Shown in pieces: positions 6,449-13,733 of a stretch of 14,950 nucleotides of DNA; within the stretch, counting starts at the first letter, position 1, and the number at the start of each line of letters is the position of its first letter. The stretch comes from Myxococcales bacterium UBA5297 (GTDB lineage Bacteria; Myxococcota; Myxococcia; Myxococcales; UBA5297). The translations under genes and the position numbers were made by a program. The notes beneath the pieces are model-generated. The model worked only from the letters and a program-made list of their open reading frames with translations, was not told the origin of the DNA and made no database searches. The stretch spans positions 1 to 14,950 of the forward strand of contig DHSB01000108.1 in the NCBI GenBank assembly GCA_002408385.1, written 5' to 3'.

Positions 6449-7495
6449 TCAGTCGCGCGCGAGCCGCTCGCGAAAAAGCCGCTGCACGCCCTTCAGGCTG
6501 TCGAAGACCCGCTCGCACTGCGCGACCGAACGCAACGCGAGGCCGCAGGCTGGCGTGAGCAGGGCGCGCTCGAGCAGCCGCTCGCCTGCCTTGCCTGCCC
6601 CGCGCAGGGTGGCGACGACGCGAGCGGCGAGGGCCTCGAGGTCCGCCTCGCGGCCGTCGGTCGGCACGAGGCCGAGCGCGAGGCTTCCGCCCCGGTCCTC
6701 GAAGCGCTCGAGCGCTTGCGCCTGGGCGGCGAGCGCGGGAAGCGAGAGCGCGGTGTCGAAGGAGAGGAGGTCCGCGCCGAGCTCGAGCACCGAGGACCAG
6801 TCCGCGCTCCAACAGCAGTGGACGCCGACGATCGCGCCTTCGCCGCGCAGGGCCGCGATGAGCAAGCGCAGCTCCTCGAACATGCGCCGGTGGCTCGTGT
6901 CCTCGTCCGGAGCGAGCAGGCCGAGCGCCGGCTCGTCGAGGAAGACCAGCGGGGTCGCGCCGCGGTCGAGCAGCGCCCGGGTCATCGCGATCGTCCGCGC
7001 GAGCGCGAGCCGATAGAGCTGCTGGCCGAGCCGCGGCAGAGCGCTCGCCGGCCGGCCGTCGTCGAGCTCGAGCGCCCAGCGCGTCGTGCTCGGCCCGGCG
7101 TGCTGAACCTTGGCGACAGGTAGCCTGCGCGACTCGACCTCCCACAGGAACGGGCGCCAGGCGCAGGCGAACCCGGCCGACGGCTCGAACGCCGCGACCG
7201 TCCCTGTCGCGAGCGCCTGTTCGAGCTCGTCCTCGAAGTCCGCGGCGCGCCGCTCCCACTCGGCGAGCTGCACGGTCACCGCGCCCTCGCGGTCGAAGCG
7301 AAGGCCGGGCAGCCCCTCGAGCGCCTGCGGAAGCATCAGCTCGGCCGGATCCTTCATCGGGAGCTGCGGCAGGTAGGGGATATCGACGCGCAGGGCGAGC
7401 TGCAGCGCCAGCTCGAGCTGCGTGTGCGGCAGGCTGCCGATTCCGGTCGTCGGCAGCGGCGCGAGAGGGGCGGCGGGCGCGGGGGCTTCGCTCAT
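6449..7495 (-). CDS. MetE-like (core, catalytic-domain-only) methyltransferase
   Basis: The 348-residue protein belongs to the UROD/MetE-like superfamily and corresponds to the C-terminal catalytic half of cobalamin-independent methionine synthase. It lacks the N-terminal MetE domain that helps bind methylfolate. It opens with TTGIGSLPHT, typical of this short family. VHCCW supplies His226 and Cys228, matching the H-x-C zinc pair of MetE, and PACGLA supplies Cys317, matching the third zinc Cys. The position of the MetE zinc Glu appears to hold Asp (LLSFDTAL, Asp247). The zinc site suggests activation of a thiol, most likely homocysteine; the methyl donor is unknown. Its ATG shares one base with the metH stop (TGATG), and GGAG (7502-7505) lies in the metH 3' end, so translation is probably coupled. 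Confidence 0.85.
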   Translation of the reverse strand: MSEAPAPAAPLAPLPTTGIGSLPHTQLELALQLALRVDIPYLPQLPMKDPAELMLPQALEGLPGLRFDREGAVTVQLAEWERRAADFEDELEQALATGTVAAFEPSAGFACAWRPFLWEVESRRLPVAKVQHAGPSTTRWALELDDGRPASALPRLGQQLYRLALARTIAMTRALLDRGATPLVFLDEPALGLLAPDEDTSHRRMFEELRLLIAALRGEGAIVGVHCCWSADWSSVLELGADLLSFDTALSLPALAAQAQALERFEDRGGSLALGLVPTDGREADLEALAARVVATLRGAGKAGERLLERALLTPACGLALRSVAQCERVFDSLKGVQRLFRERLARD

Positions 7496-10400
7496 CAATC
7501 GCTCCGAGGTTCGAGCACCGAGAAGTAGGTCGCCTGCGGGTGATGGAAGACCAGCGCCGAGATACTCGCTTCGGGATCCATCATGCAGCCCTCGGTCAGC
7601 GTGACCCCGAGCTCCTCGGGCTGAAGCAGCCGGAAGACAAGCTCCTGCTGCTCGAGGCGCGGGCAGGCCGGGTAGCCGAAGGAGAAGCGCCGGCCGCGAT
7701 AGCTCGCCCGGAAGCGGTCGAGCATCGTCAGCTCGGGGCCGTCGGCGAAGCCCCACCTCGCGCGCAGCTTCGAGTGCAGCAGCTCGGCGAAGGCTTCGGC
7801 GGTCTCGAGCGCGAGCGCCTGGATGAGGTGGGACTTGAGGTAGTCGCCGCGCTCCTTGTAGGCCTCGGCGCGCTCGCGCACCCCTTCTCCGGCGGTCGTG
7901 AGGAAGAGGCACAGGCTGTCGGGCGCGCCTCCGACCGGCGAGACGAAGTCGGCCAGGCACAGCCCCTCGGGTCCGGGCTGGCGCTGGAAGCTCAGCTCGA
8001 CGGCCGCGTCCGAGGCGCCCGGCTCGAAGAGGCGAACCGCGTTGCCCTCGCTCTCCGCGCGGAAGAACCGGTACACCGCCCTCGCCCTCATCGCCCCGGC
8101 GCGGCACTCCCTCTTCATCGCCTCGACCGCCTTGCGCAGCTCGAGCGCCTTTCGGCCGGGCTCGGTGCGCGCCAGCTCGGCGGGGCTCGCGGTGTCGATG
8201 CCGCGCACGACCGCGCTCTTGATGCCCAGATGGCGGCCGTAGAGCATCACCGGGTTCAAGTAGGCCCAAATCTCGTCGAGCGAGCCCTCGAGCACGTGTC
8301 GCTTGAAATCCGGAGGCTGGGGCGCGTGCGGGCAGGGGGCGATTTGCGCCGCGCGCCTCGTGTGAATCGCAGCCGCGGCAGGTGGAGGCGCCGAGAGGAA
8401 GGCGTCGCTATCGCGGCGGGCGGCGAGCTCGGCGGCGAGCGCGGTGCGCCGGGCCGGCTCGACGAGCCGCTTGGCGAGGTCGAGCCCGCTCATCGCGTCG
8501 CCGGCGTAGGCGACGAGGCCGCCGTAGGAGCGCGCGATGCGCCGGTCGACGAAGCTGCGCGAGAGCGCCGCGCCGCCGACGAGCAGCGGCACTTCGATGC
8601 CGGCGCGGTCGAGGTCCTCGGCGGTCGCCGCCATCTGGTGCGCCGACTTGACCAGCAACCCCGACAGCCCGATCACGTCCGGCCGGTGCTCGCGCACCGC
8701 CTCGAGCAGCCTGTCCGAGCCGACCTTCACCCCGAGGTCGATCACCTCGAAGCCGTTGTTGCTGAGGATGATGTCGACCAGGTTCTTGCCGATGTCGTGG
8801 ACATCGCCCTTGACCGTGGCCAGCAGCACCTTGCCGCGCCGCGCGGCCCCGGCGCGCTCCATCGACCGCTCGAGGTGGCTCACCGCGGCCTTCATCACCT
8901 CGGCGCTCTGCAGCACCTCGGCGATGATGAGCTGGTTGGCGTTGAAGAGCCGGCCCACCTCGTCCATCGCGCGCATCAGCGGGCCGTTGACGATCTCGAG
9001 CGCGGGGGTGGTCTCGAGCTTCTCGTCGAGATCCTCGACCAGCCCGTCCTTGGTGCCTTCGATGACGTGGCGCGCGAGCCGCTCGTCGAGCGGCAGGCTC
9101 GCGAGCTCGACCGCCTTCGGCTTGTGCTCGCGAAAGTAGTCGACGAAGGCGGCGACGGCGCGCTCGAGCCGCTTTCCAATGCTCTCGCCGGTGCCGCGGC
9201 AGAAGAGAACGTCTTCGGCGAGCTTGCGTTCGTGCGCATCGATCGCCGGGTAGCGGCGCGTCCCCTCCGGGTTGACGAGCGCGAGGTCGAGGCCGGCCTC
9301 GACGCAGTGGTGGAGGAAGACCGAATTGACTATCGGCCTGCCCGCGGCCGGCAGGCCGAAGCTGACGTTGGAGATCCCGAGGACGGTCTTCGCGCCGGGC
9401 AGGGCGCGCTTGATCTCGCGGACCGCCTCCAGCGTCTCGATCGCCGAGCCGTGATAGGCCGCGTCGCCCGAAGCGCAGGGAAAGACCAGCGGATCGAAGT
9501 AGAGCTCTTCGGCCGCCATGCCGTAGCGGCCGGTGAGCAGCTCGAAGCTGCGCCGGGCGATCTCGAGCTTGCGCTGCCGGTCGATGGCCTGGCCCCGCTC
9601 GTCGATGGAGCCGACGACCAGCGCGGCGCCGAACCGGCGGGCCAGGCGGGTGATCTCCTCGAAGCGCCGCTCGCCGTCCTCGAGGTTGACCGAGTTGATG
9701 ATCGACTTGCCCTGACACCAGGTGAGCGCCATCGCCACCGTGCCCGCGTCGGTCGAGTCGATCATCAGCGGCGCGCGCACCTTCTGGACGACCTTCTCGA
9801 GCAGGCGTCGCAGGTCGGCGCGCTCGTCCCGGTCGGCCTGCTGGGTCGACAGGTCGATCACCTGGGCGCCCTTCTTCACCTGAGCGCGGGCGATCTCGGC
9901 GGCCTCGTCGAAGCGCTCGGCGGCGACGAGCTCGCGGAACTTCTTGGAGCCGAGCACGTTGGCGCGCTCGCCGACGAGCACCGGGCGGGTCTGCTCGGTG
10001 ACCTCGACGACGTCCACGCCAGAGAGCGCCGAGCGCCGCTCGCACGGCGGCCGGCGCGGAGCGAGCCCGCGGAAGGCCTCGGCGAGCGCGGCGATGTGGC
10101 GCTGGTCCGTCCCGCAGCAGCCGCCGACGACGTTGACCCAACCCTCGCGGCCAAAGCGCGAGAGCGCCGCGGCGAAGCGCTCGGGGGTCTGCAGGTAGCG
10201 CCCCTCGTCGTCGGGCAGCCCGGCGTTGGGCAGGCAGCCGACGCGGCTGCGGGTCCGGGCCGAGAGGCTGCGAAGCTGGTCGGCCATCCCCTCCGGGCCG
10301 GTCGCGCAGTTGAGGCCGAGATAGAGCAGGTCGAGGTGCTCGAGCGAGACCGCGAGCGCGTCGACCGACTGGCCGGCGAGCATCGTGCCGCCCGCCTCGA

Positions 10401-10998
10401 CGGTGCCAGAGACGGCGATGGGGATGGGTTCGGCGCCCTGGTCGAAGAGGCGCTCGGCCGCCATCAGCGCGGCCTTGATGTTGCGCGTGTCCTGGCAGGT
10501 CTCGAAGAGGAAGTAGTCGACCCCGCCCTCGTGCAGGCCGGCGAGCTGGACGAGGTAATGCTCGACCAGCTCCTCGAAGCTCAGGCCGCCGGTGACCGAG
10601 AGCGGGCGGGTCGTCGGGCCAACCGAGCCGGCGACCCAGCGCGGCCTGTCGGCGGTGGTGAAGCGGTCGGCCAGCTCGCGCGCGATGCGGGCGCCGGCCT
10701 CGTTGATCTGCCGTGCCCTGTCCGCGAGGCCATACTCGCCGAGCACGAGCGGGGTCGCGCCGAAGGTGTTGGTCTCGAGGATGTCCGCGCCCGCCTCGAG
10801 GTAGCCGGCGTGGATCGCGCGGATGGCATCGGGCCGGGTGAGGAGCAGGTGCTCGTTGCAGCCTTCGAGTTGAGGGCCGCCGAACGCCTCGGCCGGCAGG
10901 CCCAGCGCCTGGATGGCCGTCCCCATCGCGCCGTCGAGCACGAGCACGCGGGAAGAGAGAGCTTCGGTGAGGGCGGCGATGCGGTCCTGCCTGGTCAT
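7495..10998 (-). CDS. metH: Cobalamin-dependent methionine synthase
   Basis: MetH moves a methyl group from 5-methyltetrahydrofolate through cobalamin to homocysteine. The 1167-residue product has all four modules. The homocysteine domain comes first, with zinc ligands Cys231 (GLNCATGP) and Cys294-Cys295 (GGCCGTDQRH). The pterin domain begins near residue 340 (VGERANVLGSKKF). The B12 domain carries DVHDIGKN, with the cobalt-binding His at 734. The C-terminal AdoMet reactivation domain carries YRGRRFSFGYPACP and SALVFHHPQATYFSV. It is therefore a complete, self-reactivating enzyme slightly shorter than that of E. coli. The start at 10998 has GGAG (11004-11007) five bases upstream; an upstream in-frame start would leave too little promoter space. 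In the pterin domain, DLSTQQADRDE replaces the more usual DVCLANPDRDE-like stretch. The MetE-like gene follows with a one-base overlap. No cobalamin or SAH riboswitch is visible in the 107-base upstream gap. Confidence 0.97.
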   Translation of the reverse strand: MTRQDRIAALTEALSSRVLVLDGAMGTAIQALGLPAEAFGGPQLEGCNEHLLLTRPDAIRAIHAGYLEAGADILETNTFGATPLVLGEYGLADRARQINEAGARIARELADRFTTADRPRWVAGSVGPTTRPLSVTGGLSFEELVEHYLVQLAGLHEGGVDYFLFETCQDTRNIKAALMAAERLFDQGAEPIPIAVSGTVEAGGTMLAGQSVDALAVSLEHLDLLYLGLNCATGPEGMADQLRSLSARTRSRVGCLPNAGLPDDEGRYLQTPERFAAALSRFGREGWVNVVGGCCGTDQRHIAALAEAFRGLAPRRPPCERRSALSGVDVVEVTEQTRPVLVGERANVLGSKKFRELVAAERFDEAAEIARAQVKKGAQVIDLSTQQADRDERADLRRLLEKVVQKVRAPLMIDSTDAGTVAMALTWCQGKSIINSVNLEDGERRFEEITRLARRFGAALVVGSIDERGQAIDRQRKLEIARRSFELLTGRYGMAAEELYFDPLVFPCASGDAAYHGSAIETLEAVREIKRALPGAKTVLGISNVSFGLPAAGRPIVNSVFLHHCVEAGLDLALVNPEGTRRYPAIDAHERKLAEDVLFCRGTGESIGKRLERAVAAFVDYFREHKPKAVELASLPLDERLARHVIEGTKDGLVEDLDEKLETTPALEIVNGPLMRAMDEVGRLFNANQLIIAEVLQSAEVMKAAVSHLERSMERAGAARRGKVLLATVKGDVHDIGKNLVDIILSNNGFEVIDLGVKVGSDRLLEAVREHRPDVIGLSGLLVKSAHQMAATAEDLDRAGIEVPLLVGGAALSRSFVDRRIARSYGGLVAYAGDAMSGLDLAKRLVEPARRTALAAELAARRDSDAFLSAPPPAAAAIHTRRAAQIAPCPHAPQPPDFKRHVLEGSLDEIWAYLNPVMLYGRHLGIKSAVVRGIDTASPAELARTEPGRKALELRKAVEAMKRECRAGAMRARAVYRFFRAESEGNAVRLFEPGASDAAVELSFQRQPGPEGLCLADFVSPVGGAPDSLCLFLTTAGEGVRERAEAYKERGDYLKSHLIQALALETAEAFAELLHSKLRARWGFADGPELTMLDRFRASYRGRRFSFGYPACPRLEQQELVFRLLQPEELGVTLTEGCMMDPEASISALVFHHPQATYFSVLEPRSD

Positions 10999-11086
10999 GC
11001 GGTCTCCGTAGGAAAGAGGGCGCCAATCTCTTTCAGAACCGCGGGCGATGCAAAGGCTCGGCACGCGGGTTCGCGCGGGAGCTCGG

Positions 11087-11105
11087 GGGCTCTAGAATCG
11101 AGCCC
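11087..11105 (+). promoter_or_regulatory. -10-like box inside an inverted repeat, directly before the lipoprotein ATG
   Basis: GGGCTC (11087-11092) and GAGCCC (11100-11105) form a perfect inverted repeat around TAGAATC. The inner TAGAAT (11093-11098) is a good -10 hexamer for the plus-strand gene and ends only seven bases before its ATG. The matching -35 position (11070-11075, TTCGCG) is weak. If used, transcription would begin at or next to the start codon. The dyad would suit an operator over the -10, but it may also be chance in GC-rich sequence. Confidence 0.4.
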
Positions 11106-11387
11106 ATGCCCCGCTTCCCACTTCTTGTCCTGGTCCTCTTCCTTTCGTCGTGTGGACTGTCGCGCGAGGAATTCCACGACCTCGTCGAGCAGTCGCGCGC
11201 CTGCGGGCCCGGCGAGGAGTGCGTGTTGGCGGGTTCGAGCCAGTGCACCTGCCCGACGCCGGTCAACGAGAAGCACCGCGAGCGGATCGAGGAGGCGGCG
11301 GCCGAGGTGCGCTGCGGCGGCGCGATGGTCGACTGTGCCTTCTTTGAAAGCGTGGCCTGCGAGGCCGGCCGCTGTGTCGGCAGGTAG
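11106..11387 (+). CDS. Small cysteine-rich lipoprotein
   Basis: The 93-residue product has a short signal peptide and a lipobox ending LSSC, so Cys16 should be lipidated after cleavage. The remaining 77 residues contain eight more cysteines in a spaced pattern: CGPGEECV, QCTCP, VRC, DC, AC and GRC. An even number of cysteines in an exported domain suggests four disulfide bonds. Similar small lipoproteins, with a Cys-Val pair, a C-x-C, an Asn and a final G-x-C, are common in myxobacteria, but their role is unknown. It diverges from metH across 107 bases. No Shine-Dalgarno sequence precedes the ATG, which fits the leaderless arrangement proposed for the site at 11087-11105. Confidence 0.78.
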   Translation: MPRFPLLVLVLFLSSCGLSREEFHDLVEQSRACGPGEECVLAGSSQCTCPTPVNEKHRERIEEAAAEVRCGGAMVDCAFFESVACEAGRCVGR

Positions 11388-11568
11388 CTCCCCGGCAATC
11401 GAAGCCTGCCCGCGGCAACGCGGAGCGCGAGCTGTGCGCCGCCGATAACCGCGGCGCGGCGTTCGAGCAACCTTCATAGAACCGCGCCAAATTCGAAAGC
11501 GTCGAGACCGGGTTGCCTGCGGCGCCTGTGGCGCCTGCACTGGCAGTGTCTACGCGAGGGGTGGAGCG

Positions 11569-11769
11569 ATGACTGTTTTCTATTTCGTCGTGGCTGCGTT
11601 GGTGATCATCGGCGCGCTGAACTGGGGCTTGGTCGGGCTCTTCAACTACGACCTGGTCGCCGCGGTCTTCGGCGGCACCAAGCATCCGAACGCCCGGAAG
11701 AGCGCGCGCGTCATCTACACGCTCGTCGGGCTTGCAGGCATTGCGCTCATCGCACTGCTCGCCGTCTGA
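11569..11769 (+). CDS. DUF378 family small membrane protein
   Basis: The product is 66 residues with two predicted membrane helices (about 4-34 and 46-66) joined by a short polar loop (GGTKHPNARKSAR). The GALNWGLVGLFNYDLVAAVFG stretch is the hallmark of the DUF378/YuzA family. Its function is unknown. GGAG (11563-11566) precedes the ATG by two bases, with GAGGGG further upstream, so the ribosome binding site is present but close. The 181 bases between the preceding lipoprotein stop and this ATG show no gene. Confidence 0.9.
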   Translation: MTVFYFVVAALVIIGALNWGLVGLFNYDLVAAVFGGTKHPNARKSARVIYTLVGLAGIALIALLAV

Positions 11770-11784
11770 GCCGTCTGAGCCGTC
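11761..11784 (+). repeat. Short tandem duplication of the stop-codon region
   Basis: GCCGTCTGA occurs at 11761-11769 (the last two sense codons and stop of the DUF378 gene) and again at 11770-11778, with a partial third copy, GCCGTC, at 11779-11784. The effect is a second in-frame TGA nine bases after the first. It probably reflects replication slippage. Confidence 0.85.
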
Positions 11785-11848
11785 CTGGCGCGCGCACCGG
11801 GCCGCCCGCTTGGTGCTCGCGCGGAGTCTCTCGTCGGTTCCGTGCTGG

Positions 11849-11905
11849 AGCTGGAGCTCCAACCTCCATTTCCTCAGGCCCGCGGCAATGGAGGGGGCTC
11901 CAGCT
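11849..11905 (+). terminator. Long imperfect hairpin downstream of the DUF378 gene
   Basis: AGCTGGAGC (11849-11857) pairs perfectly with GCTCCAGCT (11897-11905). Inside it CCTCCATT (11863-11870) pairs perfectly with AATGGAGG (11887-11894), leaving a 16-base loop. It starts 80 bases after the DUF378 stop. No T run follows, so it may be a rho-dependent stop, an mRNA-protecting stem or a structured leader element of the transporter gene, not a classical terminator. Confidence 0.4.
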
Positions 11906-11945
11906 TCGTCGTCGGGCGGTCGGCTCTCGAGTCCGGGGCGTGGCG

Positions 11946-11963
11946 GAGATCTCGCGAGATCTC
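11946..11963. promoter_or_regulatory. 18-bp perfect palindrome, candidate operator
   Basis: GAGATCTCGCGAGATCTC is its own reverse complement over all 18 bases. It lies about 230 bases before the transporter start, within a 426-base gap (11770-12195) that holds no supported gene. A palindrome of this length is a candidate binding site for a dimeric regulator, perhaps of the transporter, but the distance is large and no promoter is obvious next to it. A smaller dyad, CCGACC/GGTCGG (12151-12168), lies just before the transporter ribosome binding site. Confidence 0.35.
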
Positions 11964-12195
11964 TTGATCGCCTGCCCGGACGAAGTGCGTGCGGATGGTC
12001 CCCGGCGCGCTGCCGATGACGCTCGCCTGCCTCCAGCGGGCACATCGAGCGCGAATGACCCGATGCCCGGATCGGTTCGGGCTAGCGGAAGCCGTCCCAG
12101 GCGTTGCTGCGGCGACCGGCCCAGCGGCCGCCGCCTTGCCCGCCAGGCGTCCGACCGCATAGGGTCGGGCCGGCTTCTTCAGGAGGGTTCCCGAG

Positions 12196-13572
12196 ATGGA
12201 CGCATCAAACGGCGCGCGTGACTCGTTCGGCTCGCGACTCGGCTTCATCCTTGCCGCAGCGGGCTCGGCCATCGGCCTGGGCAACATCTGGCGCTTCCCG
12301 TACATGGCCGGCGAGAACGGCGGCGGGGCGTTCGTCCTCATCTACCTGCTCTGCGTGCTGGTCATGGGCATCCCCGTGCTGCTCGCCGAGCTCGCGCTCG
12401 GCCGCGCGACGCAGCGCAACCCCGTCGGCGCCTTCAAAACGCTGGCTCCCAAGTCGTGGTGGCCCGCCGTCGGCGCCCTGGGCGTCGTCACCGGCTTCGG
12501 GATCCTCGCGTTCTACAGCGTCATCGCCGGCTGGACCCTCGGCTACCTCTTCAAGGCCATCGCCGGCGACTTCTCCGCCGGCCTGACCGCCGACCAAAGC
12601 GCTGCCCAGTTCTCCGCGTTCATCGCCAGCCCGGGCAAGGGCATCGCGTGTGCGGCCGTGTTCCTCGCGCTCACCGTCCTGGTGGTGCGCGGGGGCATCG
12701 CCGGCGGCATCGAGCGGACGGCCAAAGTCCTGATGCCCGCGTTTCTGCTCATCCTGGTCGTGCTCGCGCTCCGCTCGGTCACCTTGCCGGGCGCGGGCAA
12801 GGGCATCGAGTTCCTCTTCAACGCCGACTTCTCGAAGATCACCCCGCGCGTCGTCATGTGCGCGCTCGGCCAGGCGCTCTTCAGCCTGAGCCTGGGCATG
12901 GGGGCGATGATCACCTTTGGCTCGTATCTGAAAAAAGAGGAGAACATCCCCTTCGTCGGCGTGGCGGTCGCGCTCTCGGACACCTTCGTCGCCCTGCTCG
13001 CGGGCCTCATCATCTTCCCGGCGCTCTTCTCGGCCGGGGTCGATCCGAAGGGCGGCCCCGGCCTGGTCTTCGTGGTCCTGCCGACCATCTTCGACCAGCT
13101 CCCCGCGGGCGGCGCCTTCGCGGTCGCCTTCTACGTGCTGCTGGGCATCGCCGCGCTCTCCTCGACCGTGAGCCTGCTCGAGGTGGTGGTCGCCTATTTC
13201 GTCGACGAGCGCGGCTGGAAGCGCGAAAAGGCGGTCTGGACGATAGGTGGCCTGTGCTTGCTGCTCGCCATCCCCTCGGCGCTCTCCTCGGGGGCGGTCG
13301 GCTTCCTCACGACGCTGCTCGGAAAGACCGGCGGCTTCCTCGACCTGCAGAACATCCTCTTCGGCAACTTCTCGCTCGCCTTGGGAGCGCTGCTCATCAG
13401 CCTCTTCGTCGGCTGGCGCTGGGGCATCCGCAACGCGGTCGCCGAGCTGCGCCTCCACCAGGACCGGCCGCTGGCCATCGAGCCGGTCTGGGGCTTCCTC
13501 GTCCGCTTCGTCTGCCCCGCCGCCGTCGCCGTGGTCTTTGGCTTTATCCTCTACTTCGGCGAATACTTCTAA
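12196..13572 (+). CDS. Neurotransmitter:sodium symporter (SNF) family transporter
   Basis: This inner-membrane carrier of 458 residues belongs to the LeuT-type neurotransmitter:sodium symporters, which import amino acids or related compounds together with sodium. The diagnostic first helix is clear: GSAIGLGNIWRFPYMAGENGGGAF (about residues 23-46), including the unwound G-L-G-N30 region that binds sodium and substrate and the Arg33 gate residue. Hydrophobic segments follow through to LVRFVCPAAVAVVFGFILYF near the C-terminus, roughly 11-12 helices as in bacterial members. AGGAGG (12181-12186) lies nine bases before the ATG. The substrate cannot be named from sequence alone. It stands alone in orientation with a GH1 gene following after 161 bases; I see no functional link between them. 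Confidence 0.95.
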   Translation: MDASNGARDSFGSRLGFILAAAGSAIGLGNIWRFPYMAGENGGGAFVLIYLLCVLVMGIPVLLAELALGRATQRNPVGAFKTLAPKSWWPAVGALGVVTGFGILAFYSVIAGWTLGYLFKAIAGDFSAGLTADQSAAQFSAFIASPGKGIACAAVFLALTVLVVRGGIAGGIERTAKVLMPAFLLILVVLALRSVTLPGAGKGIEFLFNADFSKITPRVVMCALGQALFSLSLGMGAMITFGSYLKKEENIPFVGVAVALSDTFVALLAGLIIFPALFSAGVDPKGGPGLVFVVLPTIFDQLPAGGAFAVAFYVLLGIAALSSTVSLLEVVVAYFVDERGWKREKAVWTIGGLCLLLAIPSALSSGAVGFLTTLLGKTGGFLDLQNILFGNFSLALGALLISLFVGWRWGIRNAVAELRLHQDRPLAIEPVWGFLVRFVCPAAVAVVFGFILYFGEYF

Positions 13573-13574
13573 AG

Positions 13575-13616
13575 CCGGCGACACGCCGGGCAGCGGTACG
13601 AAGGGCCGGCCTTCGT
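13575..13616 (+). terminator. Two tandem hairpins after the transporter gene
   Basis: Just after the TAA stop, CCGGCG-ACA-CGCCGG (13575-13589) forms a 6-bp stem with a three-base loop. ACGAAGG-GCCGG-CCTTCGT (13598-13616) then forms a 7-bp stem with a five-base loop. Neither is followed by a T run. Their position suggests transcription termination or 3'-end protection of the transporter mRNA. Confidence 0.45.
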
Positions 13617-13733
13617 GCCGGCCAGCGCCAGTCATCCCGTTCTCGTCGAGGGGCCTTACGACCCCGGAAGACCGGACTCCATCGCAACGCCCTTCCTCGC
13701 CCCGAGCTCAAGGGCTCGGGCGGACACCCCGAC

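Noticed and set aside
6449..8269. 606-codon reading of the MetE-like gene with an N-terminal extension
   Set aside because: The upstream part overlaps metH in another frame and is an Arg-rich shadow. The family start motif TGIGSLPH and a ribosome binding site place the start at 7495.
10999..11105. Cobalamin, SAM or SAH riboswitch before metH
   Set aside because: The gap is only 107 bases, too short for a cobalamin riboswitch, and I see no conserved core of the SAM or SAH classes.
7540..11448. 1302-codon open frame on the plus strand
   Set aside because: It lies almost wholly opposite metH, whose product matches all four known MetH modules. The plus-strand product is rich in Arg, Glu, Ala and Leu, as expected of an antisense shadow of GC-rich codons.
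12205..13635. 476-codon open frame on the minus strand
   Set aside because: It is the antisense shadow of the SNF transporter; the product is highly charged and low in complexity.
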